Notes: generated by a model from the sequence alone, not told the origin. DNA of 16,924 bases from Pseudomonadota bacterium (GCA_016195205.1 JACQAB010000026.1:1-16924), one strand, 5' to 3'; counted from the stretch's first letter, positions 1 through 5,733 are shown. Program-made: numbers and translations.

Positions 1-63
1 CTGTATCTTTTCTTCGAGCGCAGCCATGCCTTCTTTCAATCTATCAAGCCGTATGTCGACCAT
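1..63 (-). CDS. N-terminus of an unrecognised protein, runs off the left edge
   Basis: On the minus strand an open frame starts at the ATG at 63 and continues off the window: MVDIRLDRLKEGMAALEEKI. The residues are charged and heptad-like, suggesting a helical or coiled-coil start. The frame also stays open upstream through the neighbouring tRNA-like sequence (reading YFGTSYAFVR just before the Met), so the true start could lie further right or have been lost at the junction with the tRNA fragment. I do not recognise the family; only 21 codons are visible. If the tRNA fragment is an attachment site, this gene would be the outermost gene of an integrated element lying to the left. Confidence 0.35.
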   Translation of the reverse strand, partial: MVDIRLDRLKEGMAALEEKIQ

Positions 64-75
64 GCGAACGAACGC

Positions 76-148
76 ATAGCTGGTGCCGAAATAAGGCAAC
101 GGATTTTGATTCCGTCACGCGAAGGTTCGAATCCTTCCGCCCCAGCCA
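76..148 (+). tRNA. tRNA-Gln (TTG), intact 3' part, degenerate 5' part
   Basis: The 3' part is a good tRNA-Gln: anticodon stem ACGGA/TCCGT at 99-103 and 111-115, loop TTTTGAT with anticodon TTG at 106-108, T-arm GAAGG-TTCGAAT-CCTTC at 121-137, acceptor strand CGCCCCA at 138-144, discriminator G and encoded CCA at 146-148. The 5' acceptor strand should read TGGGGCG, but 76-82 reads ATAGCTG and cannot pair. The D-loop (88-94) is seven bases and lacks the conserved GG. The break with normal tRNA sequence is near 92-94. It is therefore probably a 3' tRNA fragment rather than a working tRNA, of the kind left by a tRNA-targeting integrase, although simple rearrangement is also possible. Confidence 0.7.
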
Positions 149-244
149 TCCTGCTTCGCCCCTTCGGGGCTACGCAGGATTAACCCTTGCAAAATTCCAA
201 AGGGGCGAAGCAGGATGCCCTCCGTAGCTTTAGCGAAGGAGGGC
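147..244 (+). repeat. Cluster of imperfect hairpins between tRNA fragment and GIY-YIG gene
   Basis: Hairpin A is 148-162 paired with 166-180 (13 of 15 pairs, loop TTC). Hairpin B is 217-228 paired with 233-244 (10 of 12 pairs, loop TTTA). Both stems carry the same style of mismatch, CTTCG-type against CTACG-type arms. In addition 147-164 has a perfect 18-base inverted match at 200-217, so the left arm can pair with either of two partners. The cluster ends eight bases before the GIY-YIG start codon. Palindromes flanking small GIY-YIG genes are something I recall from other bacteria, but I cannot verify relatedness here. Confidence 0.6.
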
Positions 245-251
245 TCTATCC

Positions 252-617
252 ATGCGCTATGTTTACTTTTTGCGGAGCTTGAGAGATCCGGAACAGAAAT
301 ATACCGGCTCGACTTCTGACCTTAAGAAAAGATTGGCCGAACATAATAACGGCGATTCAACTCACGCCAACAAGTTCAAGCCATGGAAACGCGTGGCCTA
401 TTTTGCTTTTGAAGACGCTAAAAAAGCCAACGCGCTTCAAACCGAGGCGCACGGCTTCCTTCAGGGCGGCCATGCTGTTTTCGGGTGGGCGCGTGGCGCC
501 GTGGTTATTTTGTACGGCGAATTTAGCGTGCGTGGTGCCGCAGAAGCGATGGCCGTAAATTTTGATAGAAGTTGTCATGAATATGACCTTGGGAAAGAGG
601 GTTTCAAATATGGCTGA
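252..617 (+). CDS. GIY-YIG nuclease-like protein with replaced C-terminus
   Basis: Residues 1-62 match the small single-domain GIY-YIG family (UvrC/YhbQ-like): VYFLRS at 4-9, the YTGST core at 17-21 (the YIG element) and the helix LKKRLAEHNNG at 24-34, then KPWKRVAYFAFEDAKKANAL. Family members normally go on with a conserved helix containing the metal-binding Glu and a K-S-G-S-G-type segment. That part is absent. From about codon 62 (base 437) to the stop at 617 the sequence is instead the antisense of a glycerophosphodiesterase-like coding segment, so residues 63-121 are accidental translation. The gene is probably non-functional. No convincing ribosome binding site; a hairpin cluster lies just upstream. 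Confidence 0.6.
   Translation: MRYVYFLRSLRDPEQKYTGSTSDLKKRLAEHNNGDSTHANKFKPWKRVAYFAFEDAKKANALQTEAHGFLQGGHAVFGWARGAVVILYGEFSVRGAAEAMAVNFDRSCHEYDLGKEGFKYG
429..503 (-). pseudogene. Fragment of a glycerophosphodiester phosphodiesterase-like N-terminus
   Basis: Read on the minus strand, 503 to 429 gives HGATRPPENSMAALKEAVRL followed by GLKRV, with strongly coding-like codons (GCC, CGC, CTG, AAG, GTG). This resembles the start of the GDPD domain, where H-R-G-A is followed a few residues later by P-E-N-(T/S) and then A-A-(L/F) and a helix ending before V-E-x-D-V. The Arg of HRGA is missing, and the homology stops exactly where the GIY-YIG coding sequence on the other strand begins. It looks like an orphan piece joined tail-to-tail with the nuclease gene. 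Assignment rests on a short motif only. Confidence 0.45.
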
Positions 618-754
618 TATTGAAATGTTTAAAGGGTTCCGGAGCGCATGACAAGTAGGCGTTTCTTAACGCGCAGGCACAGCCAAGAAACCCATCGAAA
701 ATTTATGCCGTTCCCTTTATCGCTGGGCGCGTCGAAAAACAAAGGGAGAGAATC

Positions 755-1018
755 ATGCCGACCGAGCCTGTGGATTTGATGGCGGAAAAACGCCCTTCCA
801 ATAACGCGCTTTGGATCATATTGGCGCTTATCGCGGCCCTGGTGGTGATTGCCCTGCTTTATTCTTATAACACCCGGGTTCCCGGGGTTCTGGTGAACGA
901 TACCGCTATGATCAACCGCATGATGGAACCGGCCAACAGCAACGCGCCCCTGGGCGCCTCGGTGCCGGCGGAAGTACCTACACTGGTCAGCCCGCCGCCT
1001 CCGCCCGCTAATCCATAA
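755..1018 (+). CDS. Small single-pass membrane protein, proline-rich tail
   Basis: 87 residues. A polar N-terminus (1-16) is followed by one transmembrane segment at about 19-36 (LWIILALIAALVVIALLY), then an exported tail ending in a Pro-rich stretch (VSPPPPPANP). Start chosen at ATG 755 because AAGGGAGAG lies a suitable distance upstream. No known family recognised. The next gene, beginning 25 bases downstream, has the same topology (short polar head, one helix, Pro-rich tail), so the two are probably co-transcribed and may interact or be distant paralogues. Function unknown. Confidence 0.65.
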   Translation: MPTEPVDLMAEKRPSNNALWIILALIAALVVIALLYSYNTRVPGVLVNDTAMINRMMEPANSNAPLGASVPAEVPTLVSPPPPPANP

Positions 1019-1043
1019 CTTTGATTTGCGAAAGGAATAAGCC

Positions 1044-1226
1044 ACGGCGCAAACATCTTCCGACAACAGCATGCTTTCCAGCGCGGTGCTGATCGTGGTG
1101 GGAATTCTTCTGGCCCTGGCGGCGGTGTTTTTCTATATGCATGATCACCACGGCTCTTTCCCGGGTGCGCCGGTGATTAATATCTCGATCCCCGCGCCCA
1201 AAGTTCCTAGTAGCGGCGGTCCCTAA
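1044..1226 (+). CDS. Small single-pass membrane protein, probable ACG start
   Basis: The frame ends at TAA 1224-1226 and encodes one transmembrane helix (AVLIVVGILLALAAVFFY) followed by a tail rich in Pro and Gly (PAPKVPSSGGP). The first ATG is at 1071, directly before the helix and with no ribosome binding site. An in-frame stop sits at 1038-1040. A good AAAGGA at 1031-1036 is placed seven bases before an ACG at 1044, which would give (M)AQTSSDNSMLSSA, a polar head like that of the preceding small protein. I therefore prefer ACG 1044 (60 residues), with ATG 1071 (51 residues) as the conservative alternative. Family and function not recognised. Confidence 0.5.
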   Translation, partial: TAQTSSDNSMLSSAVLIVVGILLALAAVFFYMHDHHGSFPGAPVINISIPAPKVPSSGGP

Positions 1227-1246
1227 ATCTCCCCCAGCCTTCTTTT

Positions 1247-1450
1247 ATGGTGCGCCTTCCCCGTCAAACGGGAAAAGCGCATCACCAGTTTGGGGCAAAA
1301 TATTTTTTCAAAGCTTGCCAAACGCTCAACGACCCCTTGCGGCGTAACCTTTTCTTCATTCCTGAGAAGCCGCCACGGCACCGGGTTTTTTTAAAAACAC
1401 AGGATTGGCGCGGTTTGGCGGCCCGCGCGGAATCGCTGCTTTTGTCTTAA
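1247..1450 (+). CDS. Hypothetical small ORF, uncertain
   Basis: 67 codons from ATG 1247 to TAA, basic (many Arg and Lys), no membrane segment, no family recognised. No ribosome binding site precedes the ATG. The second half (NDPLRRNLFFIPEKPPRHR) has plausible protein composition. The alternative is that 1227-1446 is simply non-coding sequence between the small membrane protein genes and the sciP promoter. Kept as a low-confidence call because nothing else explains this stretch. Confidence 0.22.
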   Translation: MVRLPRQTGKAHHQFGAKYFFKACQTLNDPLRRNLFFIPEKPPRHRVFLKTQDWRGLAARAESLLLS

Positions 1451-1470
1451 ATACGGTTAAAATGCGTTAG
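1447..1470 (+). promoter_or_regulatory. Possible CtrA-like site upstream of sciP
   Basis: TTAA occurs at 1447-1450 and 1457-1460, and TTAG at 1467-1470, an exact 10-base spacing. The CtrA consensus is TTAA-N7-TTAA (11-base spacing), so this is only an approximate match. It lies about 95-115 bases before the sciP start, and sciP is a CtrA-activated gene in Caulobacter. Confidence 0.25.
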
Positions 1471-1562
1471 GCATTCTCGGCACCCATTCAGTTTTTTTTA
1501 AAGCGGCTCAGCTATCTTCTTCCCATACTTTAGTTTCCCATTTTTAGAGCCATAGGTTGACC

Positions 1563-1886
1563 ATGAATTTTGATGAGCCGAATTCTGCCGGAGCCCCCGC
1601 GCATGAAGCCAAGGTTGTCCGCCTGGAAGGCGCCGCCGACCTTTCGCACCTTCCGCCGTCCGACACCAAACGCTGGGTCGTCAGCCGCAAGGCCATCGTG
1701 GTCGATGCCGTACGCAAAGGCTTGATCACCCTGACCGATGTCTGCGCGCGCTATAATCTTTCGGAAGAAGAAATTCGTTCCTGGATGAAGTTGTCGGAAC
1801 GTGGCGGGGCGCGTGCCCTGCGCGTGACGCGCCTGCAGGATTACCGCCGCAAGCTGCCCCGCGAGGGCGAAGGCGCGCGGGCCTAG
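1563..1886 (+). CDS. sciP: CtrA inhibitor SciP (DUF1153 family)
   Basis: 107 residues from ATG 1563. The core PPSDTKRWVVSRKAIVVDAV (about 32-51) followed by a helix-turn-helix-like stretch (ITLTDVCARYNLSEEEIRSW) and the ending RVTRLQDYR is the DUF1153/SciP signature. In Caulobacter SciP binds CtrA and blocks its recruitment of RNA polymerase, shaping the cell-cycle programme; that role is inferred here by homology. An in-frame TTG at 1557 is possible, but ATG 1563 sits correctly behind ATAGG. A strong terminator follows at 1918. cpdR, another gene of the CtrA control circuit, lies 6.3 kb downstream. Confidence 0.9.
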   Translation: MNFDEPNSAGAPAHEAKVVRLEGAADLSHLPPSDTKRWVVSRKAIVVDAVRKGLITLTDVCARYNLSEEEIRSWMKLSERGGARALRVTRLQDYRRKLPREGEGARA

Positions 1887-1917
1887 AACCCCCCTTTTTT
1901 AAAAGTCCCCTCACTCG

Positions 1918-1948
1918 GCCTCTGGCGCAAGCCAGAGGCTGTTTTTTT
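1918..1948 (+). terminator. Rho-independent terminator of sciP
   Basis: Perfect nine-pair stem GCCTCTGGC (1918-1926) and GCCAGAGGC (1931-1939), GCAA tetraloop, followed by TGTTTTTTT to 1948. Confidence 0.92.
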
Positions 1949-2020
1949 AGGGCCCTAGGCCCTAGGCCTTAGGACTCAGGATCTTTTTTCCTATGGCCTA
2001 GTGTCTAAGGCCTAGGGCCT
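1949..2020. repeat. Tandem-heptamer inverted repeat (element 1)
   Basis: Left arm is a 7-base tandem series GGCCCTA, GGCCCTA, GGCCTTA, GGACTCA, GGATC. After a T-rich loop the right arm has complementary 7-base units CCTATGG, CCTAGTG, TCTAAGG, CCTAGGG, CCTT. The right arm touches the stop codon of the minus-strand methyltransferase gene. It lies in the convergent space after the sciP terminator. Confidence 0.75.
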
Positions 2021-2712
2021 TATTCGTCGGCCAGCAGCCGGAATACCCCGGTGCTTTTCGTCTCGCTGTCTTCCACGTCGCGGGTGGTGGGCACGGCAAT
2101 GCGGAACAACTCGATAAAGCCGCCCAGCGGGGCATGCGGCCGGCCAGGATCGGCGAATAGAACGGTTTTTCCTTCGCCCACCAGGCGGCGCAGCCATTCC
2201 ATGGCATAGCCGGCCATGGGCCATTCATAGCAGAAGTCTCCGGCGGTGATGACGTCAACTTCCGGCAGGGCGCGCCCGATCAGGTTGTCATGCAGGACGT
2301 TCAGCTCCTGCCCGTTCAGCGTGGCATTCAGGCTGGTGGCGACGATGGCCATGGGATCGACGTCGTTGGCGGTGACGGCGACTGCGCCCGCCTTTTTGCA
2401 GGCCAGCGCCACCAGGCCCGAGCCCGAAGCAAAATCCAGCACGCGCTTGCCGCGCACGGTTTCCGGATGATCAAGGATATAGCGGGACAGCGCCTGTCCG
2501 CCCGGCCAGGCCAGCGCCCAGAAAGGCGGGGGAATGTTCTCGCGCTGCAGGAATTTTTCGCATGAGCGCCACAAGGGCGTAATCTCGGTGGCCAGATAAA
2601 GCTGGATTTCCGGCACCAGCCCCGGGCTGGCCGCGGCGGTGTTGGCGGTGATGAACGGGTTCATCACGCGCAAAAAATTGGGCCAGTCTTGGGTGCGGGG
2701 GGAGGATTTCAT
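2020..2712 (-). CDS. SAM-dependent methyltransferase, ETF-beta lysine methyltransferase-like
   Basis: 230 residues, Rossmann-fold class I methyltransferase. Motif I DFASGSG at 93-99, the acidic residue after strand 2 in ANDVDP, and the post-motif TAGDFCYEWP are visible. The segment PPPFWALAWPGGQALSRYIL (61-80) is characteristic of the METTL20/ETF-beta lysine methyltransferase group (also annotated Nnt1-like), which in bacteria methylates the beta subunit of electron transfer flavoprotein. Homologues begin close to F-I-x-A-N-T, so Met17 (base 2664, MNPFITANT) may be the true start; neither Met has a good ribosome binding site. It lies downstream of the broken ubiA with a repeat element between them, and its stop codon borders another element. 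Confidence 0.78.
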   Translation of the reverse strand: MKSSPRTQDWPNFLRVMNPFITANTAAASPGLVPEIQLYLATEITPLWRSCEKFLQRENIPPPFWALAWPGGQALSRYILDHPETVRGKRVLDFASGSGLVALACKKAGAVAVTANDVDPMAIVATSLNATLNGQELNVLHDNLIGRALPEVDVITAGDFCYEWPMAGYAMEWLRRLVGEGKTVLFADPGRPHAPLGGFIELFRIAVPTTRDVEDSETKSTGVFRLLADE

Positions 2713-2718
2713 GAAAAC

Positions 2719-2803
2719 GGGGGCTGGGCGGCTAGGGGGCTCAGGGGCTGGGGGAAGAAAATATCACGGAATTTTCCCCGAGTCCCCCAGCCCCCAAGCC
2801 CCT
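2719..2803. repeat. G/C-rich tandem-octamer inverted repeat (element 2)
   Basis: Left arm 2719-2755 is built of 8-base units GGGGGCTG, GGCGGCTA, GGGGGCTC, AGGGGCTG, GGGGAA. Right arm 2773-2803 has TTCCCC, GAGTCCCC, CAGCCCCC, AAGCCCC. It fills the gap between the start of the methyltransferase gene and the stop codon of the ubiA remnant (2805). Confidence 0.8.
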
Positions 2804-2804
2804 T

Positions 2805-3589
2805 TCACAGCGGCGTCGAAAACAATCCAGCTATAAACGACAACAACACGCACCATCCCAGCACCGTGTTGCTGCGGAAGGTACCGAGGCTGGAAGACGC
2901 GTCTTCCATGCGCCACAGGCGAATGAGGGTGGCGATTTCAAACAGCGTTAAACTCATCCCCGCATAGAAACCGAAGCCCATCTGTGTGGCGAGGCCGCAG
3001 GCCACCAGCAATACCCAAAAAATGCCGTACCAGAATCCCACCCATTTGCGTGCACTTAAACCTAGCAGCCGCGGGCAGGAAGGGTGACGCTGCCGGTCAC
3101 GGCGGCCGACCCCACCAGGACCCCCCAGTTGAAGGTCAGGCCCAGAAAGGCCTGTGGCCACCAGGTGAAGCGCTTCATCAGCGGGTAAAACAGGATAAGC
3201 GGCAGTGAGGCGGCGGCAAGAATCGTCGGCAGCACGCCCATCTGCCAGACAATGGCGAGGCCGATGAGGGATAACACCACGGCAAAAACCAACGCGGCCG
3301 CCACGCCGATTTCACCGCTGGCCACCGGGCGGGTTTTGGTGCGCGCCACTTTCGAATCAAATTTGCGGTCATACACGTCATTGACGGCGCAGCCCGCGGC
3401 GCGCATCACCACCGCGCCAAGAAAGAAAAGCAGCATGAGTTTGAAATCGGGGCCCCGGCCATGCGGGCTGTTCAGCGCCATCGACCACCAGGCCGGGAAC
3501 ACCAGCAGCCAATAGCCGGTGGGCTTGTCGAGGCGCGCGAGGCGGGCATAAGGCTGCAGCGGGCCGGGGAACTTGGAAATAAGATCCAT
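2805..3589 (-). pseudogene. ubiA: 4-hydroxybenzoate polyprenyltransferase UbiA, internal deletion and frameshift
   Basis: UbiA prenylates 4-hydroxybenzoate in ubiquinone synthesis and is an integral membrane enzyme. The first frame (3589 down to about 3065) reads MDLISKFPGPLQPYARLARL and carries the first Asp-rich motif NDVYDRKFD, then WPQAFLGLTFNWGVLVG and AAVTGSVTLPA. It then meets a stop at 3062. A second frame resumes at about 3080 with LGLSARKWVGFWYGIF and ends normally at 2805 (LFSTPL). Between them about 36-37 residues usual in this family are missing, including the whole second Asp-rich motif (YDTIYAxxDxxDD). Catalysis should be impossible. Start taken at 3589 because the longer reading from 3640 only translates the adjoining repeat. 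Assembly error is the alternative. Confidence 0.8.
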
Positions 3590-3756
3590 GGGGCTAGGGG
3601 GCTGAGGGGCTAAGCGACTCAGGGAGGATTGGGCAAACATAATACATATTTTTGGAAAACGAACCCTGTTATTAGATCAACGAGCGGAGTTTACATCGCA
3701 GTAAGGCTTATGCTTTGTTCCCCTTAGCCCCTTAGTCGCTCAGCCCCCTAGCCCCC
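3590..3756. repeat. Divergent tandem-octamer inverted repeat (element 3)
   Basis: Left arm 3590-3625 (GGGGCTAG, GGGGCTGA, GGGGCTAA, GCGACTCA, GGGAGG) and right arm 3720-3756 (CCCCTTAG, CCCCTTAG, TCGCTCAG, CCCCCTAG, CCCCC) flank a 94-base A/T-richer spacer that must hold both divergent promoters. Each arm runs directly into a start codon, ubiA to the left and cysE to the right. The terminal 15 bases of the arms are exact complements; the units further in are shuffled. Confidence 0.82.
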
Positions 3757-4266
3757 ATGTCTTTTTCCTCTCTCCTCAAGGCCTATCGCGCTAACGACCC
3801 CGCCGCCAAAAGCGACCTGGAGGTGCTGCTGCTTTATCCCGGCATCAAGGCCATCGGATTGTACCGCTTGGCGCATCCGCTTTATCTGGCGGGGGTGCCG
3901 TTCGTGCCGCGCTTCCTTTCCGAATTGTCACGCTGGCTGACGGGCATTGAAATTCATCCCGGCGCAAAAATCGGCAAGCATCTGGTGATCGACCACGGCA
4001 TGGGCGTGGTGATCGGCGAGACCGCCGAAGTGGGCGACGACTGCCTGATCTTTCACGGCTCGACGTTGGGGGGTAAAGGCGGCACCGGCAAGCGCCACCC
4101 CACTTTGGGCAACAAGGTGATGGTCGGCGCGGGCGCGAAACTTCTGGGCCCGATCACGGTGGGCGATGGGGCGCAGATCGGCGCGAACGCCGTGGTTTTA
4201 AAAGACATTCCCGCCGGCGCCATCGCCGTGGGCCTGCCCGCGCGCGTTATTAAGCAGCGTTCGTAG
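3757..4266 (+). CDS. cysE: Serine O-acetyltransferase
   Basis: 169 residues, the short CysE/EpsC form. It makes O-acetylserine from serine and acetyl-CoA for cysteine synthesis. Left-handed beta-helix hexapeptide repeats run from about 64 to the end (GIEIHPGAKIGKHLVIDHG), with the catalytic DH pair at 79-80, the GETAEVGDD turn, FHGSTLGGKG and KRHPTLGNKVMVGAGAKLLG. The C-terminal part ends PARVIKQRS without the long extension of the E. coli enzyme. The start codon directly abuts the C-rich arm of a repeat element and has no ribosome binding site. Its 3' end overlaps the convergent plsC gene by 17 bases. Confidence 0.92.
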   Translation: MSFSSLLKAYRANDPAAKSDLEVLLLYPGIKAIGLYRLAHPLYLAGVPFVPRFLSELSRWLTGIEIHPGAKIGKHLVIDHGMGVVIGETAEVGDDCLIFHGSTLGGKGGTGKRHPTLGNKVMVGAGAKLLGPITVGDGAQIGANAVVLKDIPAGAIAVGLPARVIKQRS

Positions 4267-5053
4267 GGTCCTCAAAAATCTCGCGTATTTTTTGCAGCAA
4301 TTCGTCGCGCGACAGCCCGGGCGCAATCGGCGGGTGAATGCGTACGGTGACGGTGCCGGGATATTTCAGAAACGCGCGGCGGCCCCAGAATTTTCCGGAA
4401 TCCAGCGTCACGGGAATTACGGGAAGCTTCAGCTCTTCCTGCAAGACCGCGACGCCCTTGTTGTATTTGGGGACTAGGGACTGGGGACTAGGGACTGAAG
4501 ACGCGCTTTTTCCAGTCCCCAGTCCCCGATCCCCAGTCCCCGATACCCGAGTGCCTTGCGGAAAAATCACAATCGGCCGTTGGCTGTCGGCCATTTTATG
4601 CGCCGCGGCAAGGAAACGGTGCAGGTCTTCCACTTTTCTTGAGCGCGCCACCGGAATGCAGCCGTAGCGGCGCACGCACACGCCCCACAAGGGCAGGCGC
4701 AGCAGCTCTTCCTTCATGACAATCGCCGCATCCGGGAACCATTGCAGCAGCTTAAAGGTTTCCCAGGCCGATTGGTGCTGCATGGCGACAATGTAGGGCA
4801 GGGCGGGCAGGTTTTCCCGCCCTTGCATGACATAGGAAAGCCCCAGCATCGTGCGTTCCAAAAAGCCGATGCCGTCGATCCACAGCCGCGCCCACCAAAC
4901 CATCGGCGCGCGCGCCGGCAGGAAGGTAAGAAGATAAGCCGGCATGCTGCAGGCAAGCGTCCAGGCGCAGAGCAGCGCGTCATACAAGGCAGAGCGAAGG
5001 GCGGTGAGAACCGGGGTTCGGAGGTTCGGAGGTTCGGAGGTTCGAAGGGTCAT
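4250..5053 (-). CDS. plsC: 1-acyl-sn-glycerol-3-phosphate acyltransferase with in-frame repeat insertion
   Basis: 267 residues. Acylates lysophosphatidic acid in phospholipid synthesis at the inner membrane. Visible PlsC motifs: HQSAWE at 93-98 (the usual HxxxxD with Glu for Asp), YGCIPVAR at 130-137, FPQGTR at 164-169 and VIPVTLDSG at 212-220; a hydrophobic N-terminal segment lies at about 29-46. Residues about 170-196 (VSGTGDRGLGTGKSASSVPS and onward) are the translation of a tandem-heptamer inverted repeat inserted in frame just after FPQGTR; homologues go straight on to K/Y-x-x-G. The first 13 residues (MTLRTSEPPNLRT) are likewise translation of a repeat arm. Reading frame is intact, so the protein may still work. 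Last gene of the ftsE-ftsX-DUF218-plsC group. Confidence 0.88.
   Translation of the reverse strand: MTLRTSEPPNLRTPVLTALRSALYDALLCAWTLACSMPAYLLTFLPARAPMVWWARLWIDGIGFLERTMLGLSYVMQGRENLPALPYIVAMQHQSAWETFKLLQWFPDAAIVMKEELLRLPLWGVCVRRYGCIPVARSRKVEDLHRFLAAAHKMADSQRPIVIFPQGTRVSGTGDRGLGTGKSASSVPSPQSLVPKYNKGVAVLQEELKLPVIPVTLDSGKFWGRRAFLKYPGTVTVRIHPPIAPGLSRDELLQKIREIFEDPTNAA
4469..4549. repeat. Tandem-heptamer inverted repeat inside plsC (element 4)
   Basis: Left arm 4469-4497 has the 7-base series GGGACTA, GGGACTG, GGGACTA, GGGACTG (with an extra G). Right arm 4512-4548 has CAGTCCC, CAGTCCCC, GATCCCC, AGTCCCC, GATACCC. Total about 81 bases, a multiple of three, so the acyltransferase frame is kept. 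Confidence 0.82.
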
Positions 5054-5126
5054 AATTTATAGATTAAACGATTGTGCCGATAGAACAACCCAACTCCGCA
5101 CCTACGAACCTACGAACCTACGAACC
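5015..5126. repeat. GGTTCGGA octamer inverted repeat (element 5)
   Basis: Left arm 5015-5049: GGTTCGGA three times, then GGTTCGAA and GGGTC. Right arm 5101-5126: CCTACGAA three times, then CC. The left arm encodes the N-terminus of PlsC; the right arm contains the stop codon of the DUF218 gene (5118-5120). Confidence 0.82.
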
Positions 5127-5726
5127 AAACATCCGGTGCAGGGGACCGCGCGCATAGGCCAGCAGCAGCTTGTTGTATTCGCCGATCAGCAGGCTGGCGG
5201 TGCCGGGGTAATCCCACCATTTGGAAAGCCGCACCTGCTCGGGCACCAGCGGGAAGGGAATCAGCTCGGTATCGGGCAGGGCGCGGCGGAATTCAATCAG
5301 GCTGCGGCGCATATGGTAGTTCGAGGTGACGATCAGCAGGCGATGCATGGCATCGCGCTGCGCCCAAGCGGCGGCCTCGCGCGCATTGCCCCAGGTATCG
5401 GCGGCAGTGGTGCCCAGCACGATGCAGCAGGCCAGCTTTTTGCGGGCGGGATGCGCCGCGGGGACGATTTTTTCCAGTTCGGCGCGCGGATCGACGCCGC
5501 TGATCAGCAAACGCGGCGCGGTGTCTTGCATGAGAAGATCCAGCCCGGCTTCCACCCGCGCCGCGCCGCCGGTGAGCACCACGATGCCGTCGGTTTTGGG
5601 CACAGTTTTCAGGTTGCCTTCCGGAAAACCCATCACGTCATGCACGAACAGCGCCAGGCCCAGCAGCCAGGCCAGCAGCAGCGCGATGACCGCGTTGAGA
5701 AGGGAGTGCCCGGGTTTCAAAAGCAT
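5118..5726 (-). CDS. YdcF-like DUF218 membrane protein
   Basis: 202 residues. One N-terminal transmembrane helix (about 10-29, NAVIALLLAWLLGLALFVHD) anchors a DUF218/YdcF domain: DGIVVLTGGAARVEAGLDLL, RLLISGVDP, the TAADTWGNAREAAAW segment and LLIVTSNYHMRRSLIEF. Family members (SanA, ElyC, YdcF) are linked to envelope biogenesis but the reaction is unknown. The stop codon falls inside a repeat arm, so the last residues may be element-derived. It lies between ftsX and plsC, an arrangement I know from other alphaproteobacteria, suggesting a role in envelope or division. Confidence 0.85.
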   Translation of the reverse strand: MLLKPGHSLLNAVIALLLAWLLGLALFVHDVMGFPEGNLKTVPKTDGIVVLTGGAARVEAGLDLLMQDTAPRLLISGVDPRAELEKIVPAAHPARKKLACCIVLGTTAADTWGNAREAAAWAQRDAMHRLLIVTSNYHMRRSLIEFRRALPDTELIPFPLVPEQVRLSKWWDYPGTASLLIGEYNKLLLAYARGPLHRMFGS

Positions 5727-5733
5727 GGCGGAA

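Noticed and set aside
1377..1400. Terminator near 1377-1400
   Set aside because: There is a T-run after CCGGG, but the only preceding stem is four pairs, too weak to call.
3626..3719. Riboswitch or T-box before cysE
   Set aside because: The spacer is short, serves two divergent genes and shows no recognisable conserved core or terminator/antiterminator pair beyond the octamer arms.
4469..5126. Tandem repeats suggesting a CRISPR array
   Set aside because: Units are only 7-8 bases and directly adjacent without spacers, the arms are inverted, and there are no cas genes.
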